NCBI GenBank assembly: GCA_013076295.1
Contig: RQOL01000642.1
Location: forward strand, 1 to 64,000
Length of the DNA: 64,000 nt
Reading direction: 5' to 3'
DNA from: Sanderia malayensis
Lineage: Eukaryota > Cnidaria > Scyphozoa > Semaeostomeae > Pelagiidae
The notes beneath the pieces are model-generated. The model had not been told where the DNA came from, ran no database searches, and saw nothing but the letters and a program-made list of their open reading frames with translations. This document shows positions 37,150-57,000 of this stretch, in pieces. The position numbers and the translations under genes are program-made. Within the stretch, counting starts at the first letter, position 1. Every line of letters begins with the position of its first letter.

Positions 37150-38239
37150 CAAACCACGTCTGAAATTGACAATGCCGTTTAATGAGAAACTTCAAATGGT
37201 TAAGCGTGCTTATGATATATCGTATGAATACTGCTGTCTTGTAAACATTTCATATACTGCATGCACATTTAAAACAAAGTTATTTTCATTGATCATAATT
37301 GTTCGTATGAGCTCGCTTGTAAATTTGAAATACTTTTGTACATAAATGATTCAAGATCTTCTCTTGACATTATCGTAGTAATTACGTTTTTATATCGTAA
37401 GGAATGACTTTGGAAGAGTAGGTTTACTTTGTTATTACATCGAATTAAGAGACTCAAAATGTAATTTCATCTTTTACAAGGATGAATCACTTTTGGGTAT
37501 AAATAACTTATGCACCTTTCTCATGCAAATATATAATTAATTGATATCATATTTTCTTTCTTTTCTGAATGAAACTTCTTCAAATGTCGTCATGAGACGA
37601 AATAGTTTATTTTGGGATTAATTTGACTAGTATTTCGAGAGGGAATGTATACTCTCTCCTTGTAAACATATCATTTTTCGCTGAAGCTTATTTGATTGGG
37701 GTGTTTTATTTACAGTTGGGGTCTTGCTCAAATGCAGCGCTTTTAAAAACTAACATTAGCTTCAACCAAGAAAGCATAAGAGACATAACAGGAAAATAAA
37801 TATCATAAGTTCTCTTGTGTTATCTTGCTGCAAACCAACCCAAGAGACGAATTAAGGAAGTGGTCATGTGGAATGGAATGCTTGTAATGTAACGTGGTGA
37901 GGATCTTGGTCATGGACTGATCTCATGGAAGTATATATTTCTCCTCTTTTAATACTGACCACTCAGAACCAATTAATTTGCTGTTTTGTCTTTTCCAAGT
38001 GGATGTTTGTGAAGGGAAGAAATTTTGTAATGCAAAACAAGGCTATTTTGGATCATATGAAATACGACTGAGTGTGCACACATTAAAAGCTCCATCCAAT
38101 ATTGAAATGACATGACGAAATTTAACGAGTAAGGGACCCATCATCCTGGTCGCTTTTTTTGTTTCTTTCTGGCAATGGCCGAAGGATGTGGCGGAAGCAT
38201 AGCAAGTTGCGAGCTTATTTATTATCAATTTAATTTCAG
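37150..38239. other. Spacer between the mCRD gene and USP6NL-like gene
   Basis: Holds the 3' UTR of the mCRD gene and, presumably, the promoter or earlier exons of the next gene. No coding sequence supported. Confidence 0.4.
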
Positions 38240-38274
38240 ATACATCATCAGTTGCCGCTATTAAAGTAGACGAA

Positions 38275-45089
<6,815 letters not shown>

Positions 45090-46195
45090 AGACACTAAAG
45101 TAAAATAAAACCTTTAATACATTATAATAAACTATGAAATCTGTTTGCTGTATTGATTGTGTTAATTAATGACTGAATATGAATAAACTTAAGCCTATAA
45201 ATTTGCTAATTACTGTGAGATCTTGCACTGGGAATAAACTGTAACATAGTGCCTTGCGTGAAACAATTTTAAAATATTTTTATATCAGTTGGAAGCTATC
45301 TTCTGAGTGCTTAAATTCTATGTGATGTAATTTATGTTAAATTCATCGTAAATAACCTTTAACCACCGAACCTTGTATCTTTTAACTTCTAATTATGAAA
45401 TTATGTTAAAAATTGTGATAAAATTATATGGTTTGATATAATTTGATGGGTTAAAATGTCCAAATATGTGATAATTATGATACAGAAATGTATAATACCC
45501 GAAACACAGTCAAAAAAAACAGAATCTGAGATTTTGCATTGTGTGACAACAACAACAGCTCTCTGGATCTCGTGGAGTTCGACAGGAAATTTGCACCAAA
45601 TAGGCAATGCTAAAACGCATAACATTACGGCAAGCAGAAAATATTGATTTTGCAGATATGGATGGATATACCCGTGCAGAAGAATGAGTTGAAGGTAAAT
45701 TATGCTTGATGTTGCAGTTTTAGGTATAACAAGGTGGGCTGAGTTATCGAGAGCATTTAAAAGTTGAGGGGGCACAGATGCGTGCAGTTAAATGGCAGTG
45801 CAATACTAAATAATCTATGGTGCTGCTAAGGTGGCAATTCAATTGCCTATGCAAGGATGTATAAGTATAACAATGATTTATTTCACTTTTTTGTTTTTAT
45901 TTTACCTTTCATTCAGATTGAGTCAAAATATAATTAAAAATAAAGTAAATAAAGCTTTGGGTGCCCTGTCAAGAAAATCCGCTTGCTGATTGGTCACTCC
46001 TGCGGAGAAGGACGGCGTTCAAGTTTTCGATCAGAGGCCTTTGCATCGTGGCGGTTAAAAATATTATTTTGTGAAAAATACTTCTGTTTTCTGTTTACAA
46101 CGTCTAGAAATTCGAGTTTAACTGTTTTCTGGGCGTAGGATAGAGTTCTTATTTTCAGAATATTGGCATTTCTGCTTTGAAGGACAAAATAAGAA
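45090..46195. other. Spacer between USP6NL and INCENP genes
   Basis: Starts with the probable USP6NL 3' UTR (AATAAA near 45103). The right part should hold the INCENP promoter; no TATA box was seen. No additional gene supported. Confidence 0.45.
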
Positions 46196-49100
46196 ATGAA
46201 TGCAGTTGATCAGATTATCCTGAAGGCGTGGAACCTTCAAGAAGAGAAGCTCAACGACATCGTTTCGCAAGTTGATAGGAATTTTCAATGGCTCTACGAT
46301 ACGCTTGCGTCTGCCCAAGCTGAGGCGTATGTATTTATAGAATAAGCATCTTCAAGTTATTTCAATGGCGAAAGAGTGTCTGTGTATTTTAAAGAACTTG
46401 CTCGTTTTACAGATATTGTGTATGTCCCTTCTTCCCTGACCTCAGGCCACAACATTGCCTTTTCAATTTATCAACGTAAAATCATATATTTCTGTATATA
46501 CGTTTTCCAGTGAAGCATCAGGATGGTGGAATACGAAACCACCCAATTTGAAAAAGCGAAAAGTAGAACAAGAAAAAAGCAACAAAGAAAAGCCAGTTGT
46601 GATAGAAGAGGCAAAGAAGCCTAGAAAATTGAAAAGAAATTCTCGAGAGAAGAAGCCAAGAACGTCAAGAAGTACAAGAGCTCAATCAAAAGCTACTGCG
46701 CCACCACCTAGGCCTGTCAGGCAATCTCAGAGAGTTACACGCGCAGCTACCAAGTTTCAAAGTGTTGATGGAAATCAACAAAGCTTAGCAGCTGAGAAAA
46801 GGTATGTGTCATTCTAAATTGATATAGGTCAGGTGTGCTAGCTTTACAGTGCAGTGCAGCTTTCAAAACAAACAAGTGATATCTACAGGGTGGCCCAGAA
46901 AAAAGTAACCCCCCTAACAAAATAATTCGTAAAAAATATTTCTGAAGTAGCAATTTTATGAAATTCATACTTCAAGTTATTCCACTTAAGTGCAATATTT
47001 TGTGTAAATATTGTGCTGGTAGAGTTTATTATCTCTGAGTAAATGTACTCTCAAACTTAAGCATCCAAAAACACACTGTTTGGAAACATGTAACTTTATA
47101 TTGATGCAACAAAACACGAAAAACTTCAACAACTCATTCTATCAGTCACATAAGATGTTCAAAATGTCAGTCTGATAAGATTCTTTTTCTTCCCCATCCT
47201 TTTTCTATTCTTAAATTCTTTATAAGATGCTTATCTTCTACTGATATTGCAGGCATTTTCCTTTACGTTAATTTTTGTTTTGCTTGCTCGCTGACGTGAT
47301 GAAACTTCAATTTCCTGCCAAAACAGCGGGTTTTTGCATGTCACAAATTTAACGCCTCATTGTGCCTAGATGGAAGCTCTAAACGTCAAGATATTTCTAC
47401 ACGTTAATAAACTTGAATTGAATATCATCTGGTATAAATTTGATTGAATTCGTTTTTGAGAAAAAATATCTATAAATTATTTTGTTTGGGGGGTTACTTT
47501 TTTCTGGGCCACCCTGTATATTGTTTTCAAACGCATGTTAACCAGGCCACAGTTAGTGTAAATACATAATGCTCCAAATAAATACATTGACTTACCAATG
47601 GACCAGATAAAATGGTTTGAGTTAGCACAAAGGTCTGAGTTACATTAAAGGTACCTCATGTTTTCAGGCAGGGGACAGTTAGCCTGGTTTCCATATAGTC
47701 GTTGAGGGTCGCTCAAAGGATTAAAATCAACTTTTGACAATGTCTCTGTGTGATTTTTAATCCTTTCAGCAACCCCAGCAACCCTCAATGACTATATGGA
47801 AACCAGGCTTTAAAGTCAGCAAATGCTAGAGTGATTAAGGCTTTAAGTTGTTTGGATTTTTATCCCCACAACTCAAAATTGGATTGTTTAATTTGGCTGT
47901 GATCATAGTAATGCTCGGTTTGTGTTATTTTGAGAATATTTTGTTTCAGTACTCTAAAAGTAGTTGAAGTTGACGTTTATGGAATGCCAGATGATGTCTC
48001 AAAACAAATCTCCAATACAACAAAGTCGTTTTGTGAACATGAGGCCTACATGCAGGAAAACATTACGGTGCAAACTGCAGAGTGTAATCAAACATTTGAC
48101 ATTGTTGCAAAGCAAAAAGACAATGAAGCTAAGCAGGTAACTTGTATTGATGGTCTCAAATTAACCACATGTGGAAAGTATTATACTTGGTGTTGAAAGC
48201 TTTAAATTACAATGATAAGTAGAAACTATAAGAATATAGCAAATGTCTTTATTGGCAAAGATAGTGCTCTATATACCATGGTAAATAGAGCAAGTCTATA
48301 TATGACTTGCTCTATCGTTGTTCTTCTATCTAGAAGAACAATGCACAAATAATGCTACATTGATTAGTCTTTGTGTGTTATTCTTGTCATGATAAATATA
48401 AAACTATAATATTTACATGCAATTGGAGATCGATAATCATGTTTCCCCTTTCTTGTAGCTTTCTATCACTATTGACTTGGACAAAGGTGTGACTGATTGT
48501 AAAGTGTCAGATCCCAGCCAGCAAATAGATTTAATTTCAGCCATGGAACATGGTCATGTGAATGCTACGAAAAATGATACATTTGTAATGTCATCGCCCC
48601 AGTTTCAAAATCATAGTATCATCCAGCACAGTGTTGCTGATGGAACACCGAAACAGAAAGCACAGCTGTACAGCACATCTACACCTGTTTTGTCAGATGA
48701 TGTTGCAACAGATGCCAACATGTCGCCAGCTTCAAATACGTTTGCATTGAATCCAGAAGCGAACAACACCCCTTCTCAAGAATCTCCTCAAACTGCCTCT
48801 CCAGCCCAGAAGAAAAACCAAGAACTTGCGACGAGGTCTCCCAAAGTTGTCATGCCACATATTGCAAAGATAAAGGAGAGATTGTTTGAGAAGTTAAGCA
48901 GCCCGGCTGCTGGGAAGAAGAGAAACAGCCCACGGATGGTCGGCAAGACTGGAAAACCTCTAAGTGTACCGAACACGCCTGCAGAACAGCCGAATCATGC
49001 AAGAAAGGTTTACTGCTCACTTGTAATACCTGAAACACCTCCTGTAACCTTTGCATCAGAGGATAGCAATGAGACTCAGGCTTCAGGGGCATTGGCAAAA

Positions 49101-51056
49101 CAACCGTTCCACACACAAGAAGATGATGGTGATAAAGATAATGATGCTTTTTCAGAAGAAATATGCGAAGAACAAGCCAAGAGCAAAGGCCCAAAGATTG
49201 TGAAAGTAGATCTAAGCTTACATTACCTGTTGTTTATGTGTAATTTCAGGCAATTCTTCATTGATTTGGGATTGTTTTTGGTAAAGATATTAATTATGGA
49301 TCTGTGTTTTTAGCCTGTCAAAGCCAAGAATGTAATATCCAATGTTCATTCGATGATTAAAGCAGCGAATCAAAGGGCAGAGATTATCCAGGTTGGTCTT
49401 AAACTATTAATGATTTACATATCTTTATAAAAAACCCATTATTTGGGGCTGAAAACTGCATTTCTATAACAATTTACATTATTTTATTATTTAATAGGGA
49501 CCTGTTTCGAAACAGAATAATGTTGTCACTGGTGTGCATTCTTTTATCAAGACAAATGCTGCACCAAAGCCAGAAACTGAGGAGGTTGGTACAAGATTAG
49601 TTTTTTTATCCATAGAAGCATGTTATGATGAATGTATTAGATTCTTTTGTTATCACTTATCTGTTTAACATTGTTTACAATGTTTGAAACTAGGAGAGAA
49701 AGCTGCGTCTTGCTGAAGAAATTAAGAAACGAGATGAAAATCGAAAGAAAATGGCTGAGCAAGCTGTAATTAAAAAGCAAAAGTTGATTGAGGAACGTCG
49801 AAGGTATGAGCATAACATTACTAGGGCAAGCTAGAGGCATTTGTTCCATAAATCTGTTCTGTATTGACTTTGAAATTTGTGGTGTTTGTTTTAGACTTCG
49901 TCAAGAGCGTGAACAAAGGGTCGCTGATGCTCAAGCAAAGAAGGCACAGGAAGAGGAGGAACGAATGCGACAAGCGCAAGAAGATCTCGTAGGCAGAAGG
50001 AGAACGAAGAGCGTGCACGTAAACAGAAGGAGAAAGATGAGGATATGAAAAGGCGAAACAGAGAACGTAAAATGGCAGAAGCTGAAGCAAAAAGGAAACA
50101 AGAAGAAACAGAAAGACTGGCAAAGCTTGCGGAGAAGGAAGAAGAGGAGAGAAGAAAGGCAGAGTTGATGAAAAGAAAACATGAGTATGAAGAACAAGAG
50201 AGGAAGAGGAAGATTGAAGAGCAGAAAAGAATTGAAGAAGAAAGGTTGGAGCAGTGTGCTAAAGAACGACAGCTTCAAGAGGAAAGAATAAGAAGAGAGA
50301 TTGAAGAAAGAGAATTGTCTCAGAAGAAACGTCAGGAAGAAAAACTGAGGAAGGAAAGAGAAGAACGAGAAGTGTTAGAGAAGAAGAGAATTGAAAGAGA
50401 AAGGCATGAACAAGAAGTGCAAGAAAGGCTCAGGCAAGAGAAGGAGGCGTACGAAAAAGCAATGAGAGAGAAGGAAGCCGAAAGAGAAAAGAGCAAGAGA
50501 AAAAGAAGAGGAGAATTGAAAGAAAGCAAAGAGAAGGAAAGGAGATTGAGAGAAAAGAGAAAGAACTTCGAGAGAAAGAGCGGAGAGAGAGAGAAGCAAG
50601 AGAAGCTTATTATAAAAAGAAGCTTGAACAGAAACAAGCTGCAACAACCTTCCACAGTCCTAAGGTGAATAAAGTGATGCAGCCTCCACAGCTACCAGCC
50701 AAAGTGCACTGCACATCGTACAAGACCCCAACGCTTGCTAAAGTGCAGTCAAAGATAAAGAAGACGAAATCGCCTTCCTTGGTATCATACGATATTGACA
50801 ATCTACTGAGGATGATTCTACAGATGATGATGAGGATCCAGATCAAGAAGTTCCAAACTGGGCCAAAGGAAATGAACTGAAAAAGGCAGTTGCTGCACAG
50901 GCAAACAGTGATTTTGATCCTTATAATGTTTTTGTAAACATGTTAGAGCCTCCAAAGCTGGAAAACATGTTTCCAAAATTGAGAGCTCGTTTTTTCAAGC
51001 GCACAAGCAGTGCTTGCTGGGAACATCCACCCAGGCCTTTCAAAACAATGCTCTAA
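46196..51056 (+). CDS. INCENP: Inner centromere protein INCENP, about 931 aa, three apparent one-base losses
   Basis: Scaffold of the chromosomal passenger complex with Aurora B, survivin and borealin. Exons 46196-46326, 46511-46801, 47950-48136, 48459-49205, 49314-49391, 49498-49584, 49694-49803 and 49895-51056. The N-terminal helix (ILKAWNLQEEKLNDIVSQVD) corresponds to the centromere-targeting region, followed by basic stretches (KKRKVEQEK, RKLKRNSREKKPR). A low-complexity Ser/Pro middle leads to a long single-helix/coiled coil of E/K/R repeats (about residues 590-810). The IN-box near the C-terminus is recognisable: VPNWAKGNELKKAV, then FPKLRARFFKRTSSACW with the Aurora-phosphorylated TSS. 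Frame is lost by one missing base near 49990, 50490 and 50795, all in the last exon. With three bases added the total is a whole number of codons. An essential gene is unlikely to be broken three times, so I read these as sequence errors. Confidence 0.92.
46886..47516. mobile_element. Tc1/mariner-type non-autonomous element (631 bp) in INCENP intron 2
   Basis: Inverted ends cagggtggcccagaaaaaag and cttttttctgggccaccctg are perfectly complementary, continuing through taacccccc and the AATTATTTTGTT arm. Both ends are flanked by TA, the Tc1/mariner target dinucleotide. No transposase reading frame was seen. Confidence 0.88.
47690..47809. mobile_element. Foldback MITE of about 120 bp
   Basis: The left arm gcctggtttccatatagtcg pairs with the right arm tgactatatggaaaccaggc, and the match continues inward through aggattaaaatca / tgatttttaatcct. 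Nearly the whole element is one hairpin with a small loop. It lies 170 bp from the mariner-like element in the same INCENP intron. Confidence 0.85.
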
Positions 51057-51721
51057 GGTTTTGCCTTGCATAATGTGTGTTATAGAAATAGACCTTTATA
51101 GTGAACCATAGAATTGGACCTCATCATGAACGATTGAAATAAAGACCTTGTCATGAAACATGAGAGTATAAAAAAATTAACATGTAAATATATTCATGAA
51201 TTTTAGTTTTCTAAGTTTTGTTTTTTGTAAAGCAGTTAGATCTCCAGCTTTAATCTTTAGTAAAAACAAGTAAAAATGTTTATACATATTGAATAACTAT
51301 GTTTCAGCAAATTGTGTTTCTCTTGACTCAATTCTTTGGTGCTTTGCATTGCTCATAGAGGAAGAAAGAAGATTTAACCTGCAACATGCTAAACCTTGCA
51401 ATACGAGTGGAATCTCAGTTAATAAAGGTAAGAATTTTTGAGACTACCACAACTATTATAATGTTTTATAAAAAAATATGTGTATAATAAAATTCAAAAA
51501 GCTAATGGAACTGTTTGACTGAAAGTTGCATTCCAAAGTCAATTGAAAATAAACAACATGCTACCAAATGGTTAGAAATATCAAAGAGGTAAGTGAATTT
51601 TATCAAGACATGTTCTTGATATCTAATTGCAGTTAAGTTCCTTAAAAAGATGTTCCTTCAATGCCATACTAATATACAACAACTGGTCAATACATGTCTA
51701 TGTTGTTTGGCTTTGCAAAAT
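51057..51721. other. Convergent spacer between INCENP and G-gamma
   Basis: 3' UTRs of two genes facing each other. AATAAA near 51138 could end the INCENP transcript. No further coding sequence supported. Confidence 0.5.
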
Positions 51722-52252
51722 TCAAACAAGTACACATGGTTTGCTTCTGTCTATGAAAGGGTTTTCTGATGAAGGGACTTTCACAATCAAAGGATCACCC
51801 CGTTTCTCATTTTCGCAGAAGGCGACGATTCTAGAATAAAATAAGTCTCAAGTAGAGTTTGAGCATACATAGCCAAACCATGATTAATCAAGATCTTGAC
51901 TGCCTTCTCAAAAAAAGCCTAGCAGGAAGCTTAACAGAAACATAAATCAGATCTTTTACATAAGGGGAAATGAAGGTCTGCCACTCGAATACAATACTAG
52001 AAACTAAACCCACAATAAAAAAACATTTTACCTAGATATAAATGATACGGCTCAATTTATATAAAATAAAAACAGACAAAAAACAAAGGGCCTAACAGCC
52101 AAAGCCTAATTCATGAGGGGAAAATCTTATAATACTTACTCTCGAGCACAAAGCGATATTTTTTGTCGAGATACTTTCACTTCAGCTCGTAGTTGTTCTA
52201 CGTGCTTTTGACTTTGTTGAACTTGTTGGGCGTGTGTATTTGATCCGAACAT
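51722..52252 (-). CDS. Heterotrimeric G-protein gamma subunit, 73 aa
   Basis: Two short exons, 52140-52252 and 51722-51830, join in phase 2 to give exactly 74 codons with the stop. The N-terminal helix (QQSQKHVEQLRAEVKVSRQK) matches the G-gamma coiled coil that pairs with G-beta. The second exon has the family core FCENEKRGDPLIVKVPSSENPF and ends in a CaaX prenylation box, CVLV, whose last residue is neither the leucine of typical geranylgeranylated subunits nor serine. It should be lipid-anchored at the plasma membrane as a G-beta-gamma dimer. The length is usual for the family. It is easily missed because neither exon forms a long reading frame. Which vertebrate subtype it matches cannot be said. 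Confidence 0.9.
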
Positions 52253-54060
52253 TTTTCAATCTGTATAAATTGCGTTGCTAAAAAATCTTCTCTGCTCCCA
52301 CCCAACGGAAAGATAAAGAACTTTATTTCTTCCTATTCATATTACCCGAAGTGCAATTCTTATTAACGGATTTAGGCCACGGGGCGCTTTGCTTGAGGCA
52401 AAGAGCCGTAAGGTTGGGAAACTTCTAGCTTTCAAAAAAGGCTGGAGAAATTTATTGCTTCAAACTCCAAGGAAAGAAAATAAGAGAAATACAAGTTCAA
52501 AGGAATAAGAAGAGAAACTGTGACCATTTTTTAGCCTTGTTGTGACCACTCACGATACAGTACACCTTCTGAGGTAAACAAATTTTGAGCTTGTTTTGAA
52601 TTCTTTAAACTTTAAAAAAAGTTCACTACTTTTGGGAGGTGTGTGAATTAGAAATCTGATTCAAAGCTCGTGCAAATCTGATTCACTTCAAAACTGGTTT
52701 TTAAATCTATTCCCTTGGTAGCAAAATAACAGAAGAAACATATTGATATTTTATTGCGTCGATTAACTTAGCTTTCCATGCTGTGTATTTGTCTGGCGAA
52801 CCTCAAGGCAAGCATATTGTCGGAGAAGAAAGATTGAATTTGCCATGTTTTCTGCCTACCGTTGCAAAATATGATAGAGAGCTTGGTATTGAGAAAAAGC
52901 TAGTTCTTAATTGGCAAGCTTAATAGCATGCTTTGAAGAAACAAGCGGGTTAGTTAGCATGCATTGAATATGATTTCAAAGCAAAGCCTCGCCATCTTGC
53001 AAGCACGCATCTTGTCAGGTAGGTGAATAAACTTGACTTCTTTCGGTGACCTCTTCAAAGGTCCACTCAAGCCACTACTACTGTGGCGGCCGGAATTGGC
53101 CACGAAAAAGGTTTTGATATCGAGAAAGGTTTTTTCCGAACCTGGAAAATATTTTGCATGGAGAAAGCTTTCAGAATCGAGGAGTTGCGACCAAGTGCGA
53201 CCAAGTCTGTTTAAATGGAAAAGTAGAATCCTTGAGTTAACAATCTATTTTGAAAAACTTTTGTCGGCTAAAAACGCTTTTTTGACTCTGAATAGCTTTA
53301 CTCTACTTCGAAACTTTATTCTTGATTATGGAAACTTCTTGCGTGGCTTATTTTGGCCCGGGGCCTGGTTAGTGTTGTGGATCGCTCCCTCATCCTTTGG
53401 GACACTTGGTTGCTATTTTTCCGAATGACGTTTTTTATATGGAAATTGACAATCGTGCTTATTACTTGAAGTTCAAAACAAGACGAGAAAAGAAATTATT
53501 TTTCACCATTTGCATGTAAAGCATTGCATCTAAACAACTTGCATTGTAATGTAGCTAAAGATTCTGACAATTAAAGTTAAAATCTAAAGCAAAACAAAAT
53601 TAACCAAGATTTGGTGTGCAATGGAGTCCTTTAATTATATTTGCATAAGGTTTATGACATGGTAAGCATAGGCATATGGCATAAAATGGATAATTGTTTA
53701 ATTGCAAGTGAAAGTTGACTTGTGCAGATGGTCCAATTGGCTAGAAACACTGCTGATCATGCATTAGCAGATTCCAGTGTCACTCCTGGCTGTGATAACA
53801 CTTGTCGAAGAGTCTGTAAGAAGAAATTTGTAGATAAATTAGCCTTATTAGCTCTTGTTTTTAGCTTTGTGCAACGTCAAGCTATACGGGGAAAGTAACT
53901 TTAATAGGCTTTGTACGCGTATTTTGAACTATAAAGTCATACCTTGAAGCTTATGAGCTTTCCAAAAACCCTACCCCACAGTTACAGATCAAGTAAACTG
54001 CATGTTCTAAAAATAACTGCTAGCTATTTTCCTTTCAGCAATACTTCTGATAATTATACA
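52253..54060. other. Spacer between G-gamma and the large secreted-protein gene
   Basis: The left end should contain the G-gamma promoter and the right end the 3' UTR of the large gene. A 131-codon open frame at 53033-53428 (+) has no recognisable motif and no clear splice context. No gene is supported. Confidence 0.45.
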
Positions 54061-57000
54061 CTACCTCTCCAACGTTGTTGAAAGAACGAACTTGTGTATC
54101 TTTCTTGGGAATGTTGAGCGAGCATAGGCTCTCTGGCCAATAATGTGAAGCTCATTGAACAATTTGCCTTTGTCAAAGAATGCAGAAAGATCCGATCGCC
54201 AATATTCTAGGCCTCTTTTGTTGTGCTCAGACAATTTTCTTTCAAAAGTATCAAAATAATCCTTCAATCCTGCAAAGAATTTAAATTGCTAAAATATCTT
54301 TGAAAATAACAAAATCAGATGGTTGACAAAGTCATTAGACAACGTAATTTTTGATAAATTACGTTAGGGGAGCAGAGCGTTTTGGCGCCTTAAGTATACC
54401 AAAGCAGAGTTTAAATTGCCATGTAAATAGCTGTTTAAAATTATAAAGCATTATTAATGATTTAAGTTAATAACCTGCTTGAGTGTATTTGTACCAATAC
54501 ATCATGCCTCTTGATCAAGAGGTGCCAGTGCAGTCTTGTTCACTACAAGAAAATGTCACAAATATAGAATGGCACACTTGAAATTGCCCAAAAGACTTTG
54601 TGTAAACATGGTGGGCTTTTAATGTCATTGACTTACTTTGATCCTGAAGGAAGGCATATGAGTCTTGTAGATCCTTTGTCAGTGATTGTTTCTTGTCTCC
54701 ATAATACAATTTGCCTTGCTGATAATGGTCAGTAATTGTCTTCAAGCCACTTGCCACGTCCTTGTAATGCTGTACGACTTTCTTTATCTTGTGACAGCTT
54801 GAATGTCCTAAATCAATTACAGACGATTGTCATTGACTTACTGTAGATTCAATGCATAATTATACATCCCTTTTTTACTATTATAATAGCTGTTATTATG
54901 ATTATTGCTTTTTTCCACTTATAGGAGTATTGATATAGCCTTGAAACTGGATTGGTGAGAGTATTGATATGGCCTTAAAGCTGGATTGGTGAGACATCAA
55001 ACCCGATGAACACAACAAAGGAATAACAGATCTCTTGCATTCCCTTAGATTGGAAGCATGGATGAAAGAGCGATTGTTTTCCTTTAACAAGCAGAGGAAT
55101 AAGATGCAATTCAAGAGATAGCTGGTTAAAGATGTTGATGGTGAGTCGCAGTATGCATATTTTATTTAAATGAGCGCAGCGAGGGCTAAAAGCTAAAAAT
55201 ATCTGACAAATCCGATATAATTTGAAGGGAACAATGGACAATCCTAAAGCCCAGCCACAACTCCACTGGCGAGGTTCATTAGGTTAAAGCTCCATAACAG
55301 AAATGTCGGTGATACAAGATTCAGGGTGGTTCAAATTTAGTAATACGGGACGGCAATTTGTTGATGGACTATCCGAATAGATACCACACACTGCTACTAC
55401 TATATAGTAGCAAAGATAAAGGACATTACATATGATACACAATGTTAGCTATATACGAAGCTTCATACAACATTGTATAAAGCTACACACTTTTCCTTCA
55501 ATAACATTGAATAACTTAGCAATGGAGAAAAATACGTTACCATCAAGAGCAGACATGTTGAATGCACTTCTGACGTCAGGAGCTTCACCGGAATAAAATA
55601 ATGACTCGGATCGTCTTGCAACGGCCCACGGCGAATAGTGAACAAATCCCAGTTGGGTTTTGTCGTTCATGGATGTGAACTTGGGCAGTCTTCGTTTGGC
55701 AATCCTCTCTAATCGTCGTTCTGCGGGATTTGATAGAATTTGACCTGTTTCAGAACGCCGACGGCCAACTTCTTCCTCTGGTGGTGATGCATTTTTTTCT
55801 TTTTCAATATCTTGCTTTACGCGTTTTAAGCTTTTGTCGATCTTTCTGAGATGAACGTAGCGGAGTTCTGCTTCTTCCAAAGCTTTGTACATGGCATTAA
55901 TCTGGGGATAGCTGACACGGAGCATGCGCACACCTAGGTTCTCGTAGAATTCACCGTTAAAGCACACGTCATAAGTTCCATCTTGTTGTTCTTGTCCTGC
56001 TGCGTTGATGATGAATTGCATTTGAAATGGCAAGCAGGGTGGATGTGGATCTATAATGTCCTCGTCTACAACTACTCGTGATACTGTCACCATGCTGGCT
56101 GGATCTGGCATGGCAAGGAGTTGTGTTATATCTGCGTCAACATTTGTTTTCTCTTCTACCATTTCCCTTGTTTCCGTTGCGACAGCTTTCGCTTCTTCAA
56201 GAACAGCTACAAAACGCTGTTCGTTCTGGGAGAGAATCTTCAACTCGCGGTATCTGTTCAATAGGAGCTATGCGGAAAAGGAAAACGATACAGTTTTGAT
56301 AGCGGGAAATTCTTTAAAAGCTATAGGTATATGTATATGGTATAGGTATAATACCATAGGTATAATAGCTATAATAGCTATAGGTATAAAAACACTAGAG
56401 GAAGCCTAGAATGGTGCTAAACTTGAGGATGGCATTAAATTAGCTCTGATAACAGAATAATTACTGCTCCAATAGCTCTAATATTTGTAACATTTGCCTT
56501 GATGTAGCTAGCCATGAATAAAAGAGGGTAATGGATATCCCAGATATGCATTGACTACAATTATGAGTTAGGTTGGGGTTCTGGACAAGGAAAATAAGTG
56601 CGGAGACAAACCTTAAAAACGTACCCTTATATTGCTGAGTTCCCTTAGGCTGCCTCCTGCTGAACTGTATTTTTTCGCTTCACATTTCAACAAACAGATG
56701 ACATTGACGACTTTTTCTTTGCCTTCATTCCATGTCATACACTTTAATGAACGTTTATTATTCCCGGGTTGAGTGATGCAATTCTCTTTCCACTCAATTC
56801 CTGGCATTGATACTGAAATGATACAAAAACAATACTTCTGAACACTCGAACTTGGTTCGTGTTGGACTCGAACCTTTGATATTTTACAACCTGAGTTTTT
56901 TTTAAACCTTAAGCCTATACATACCTGTCTTGCACTTGTCAATGCAATTTGTTGATATGTCTAGCACTTGTTGGTCGATATTCTGGTTGGTTTTCAATAT

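Noticed and set aside
49821..50655. Antisense leucine/serine/phenylalanine-rich frames over the INCENP coiled coil
   Set aside because: Antisense of E/K/R codons gives L/S/F; the plus-strand protein is clearly INCENP.
53033..53428. 131-codon open frame (+) between G-gamma and the large gene
   Set aside because: No domain, signal or splice context; leucine/phenylalanine-rich translation of AT-rich DNA.
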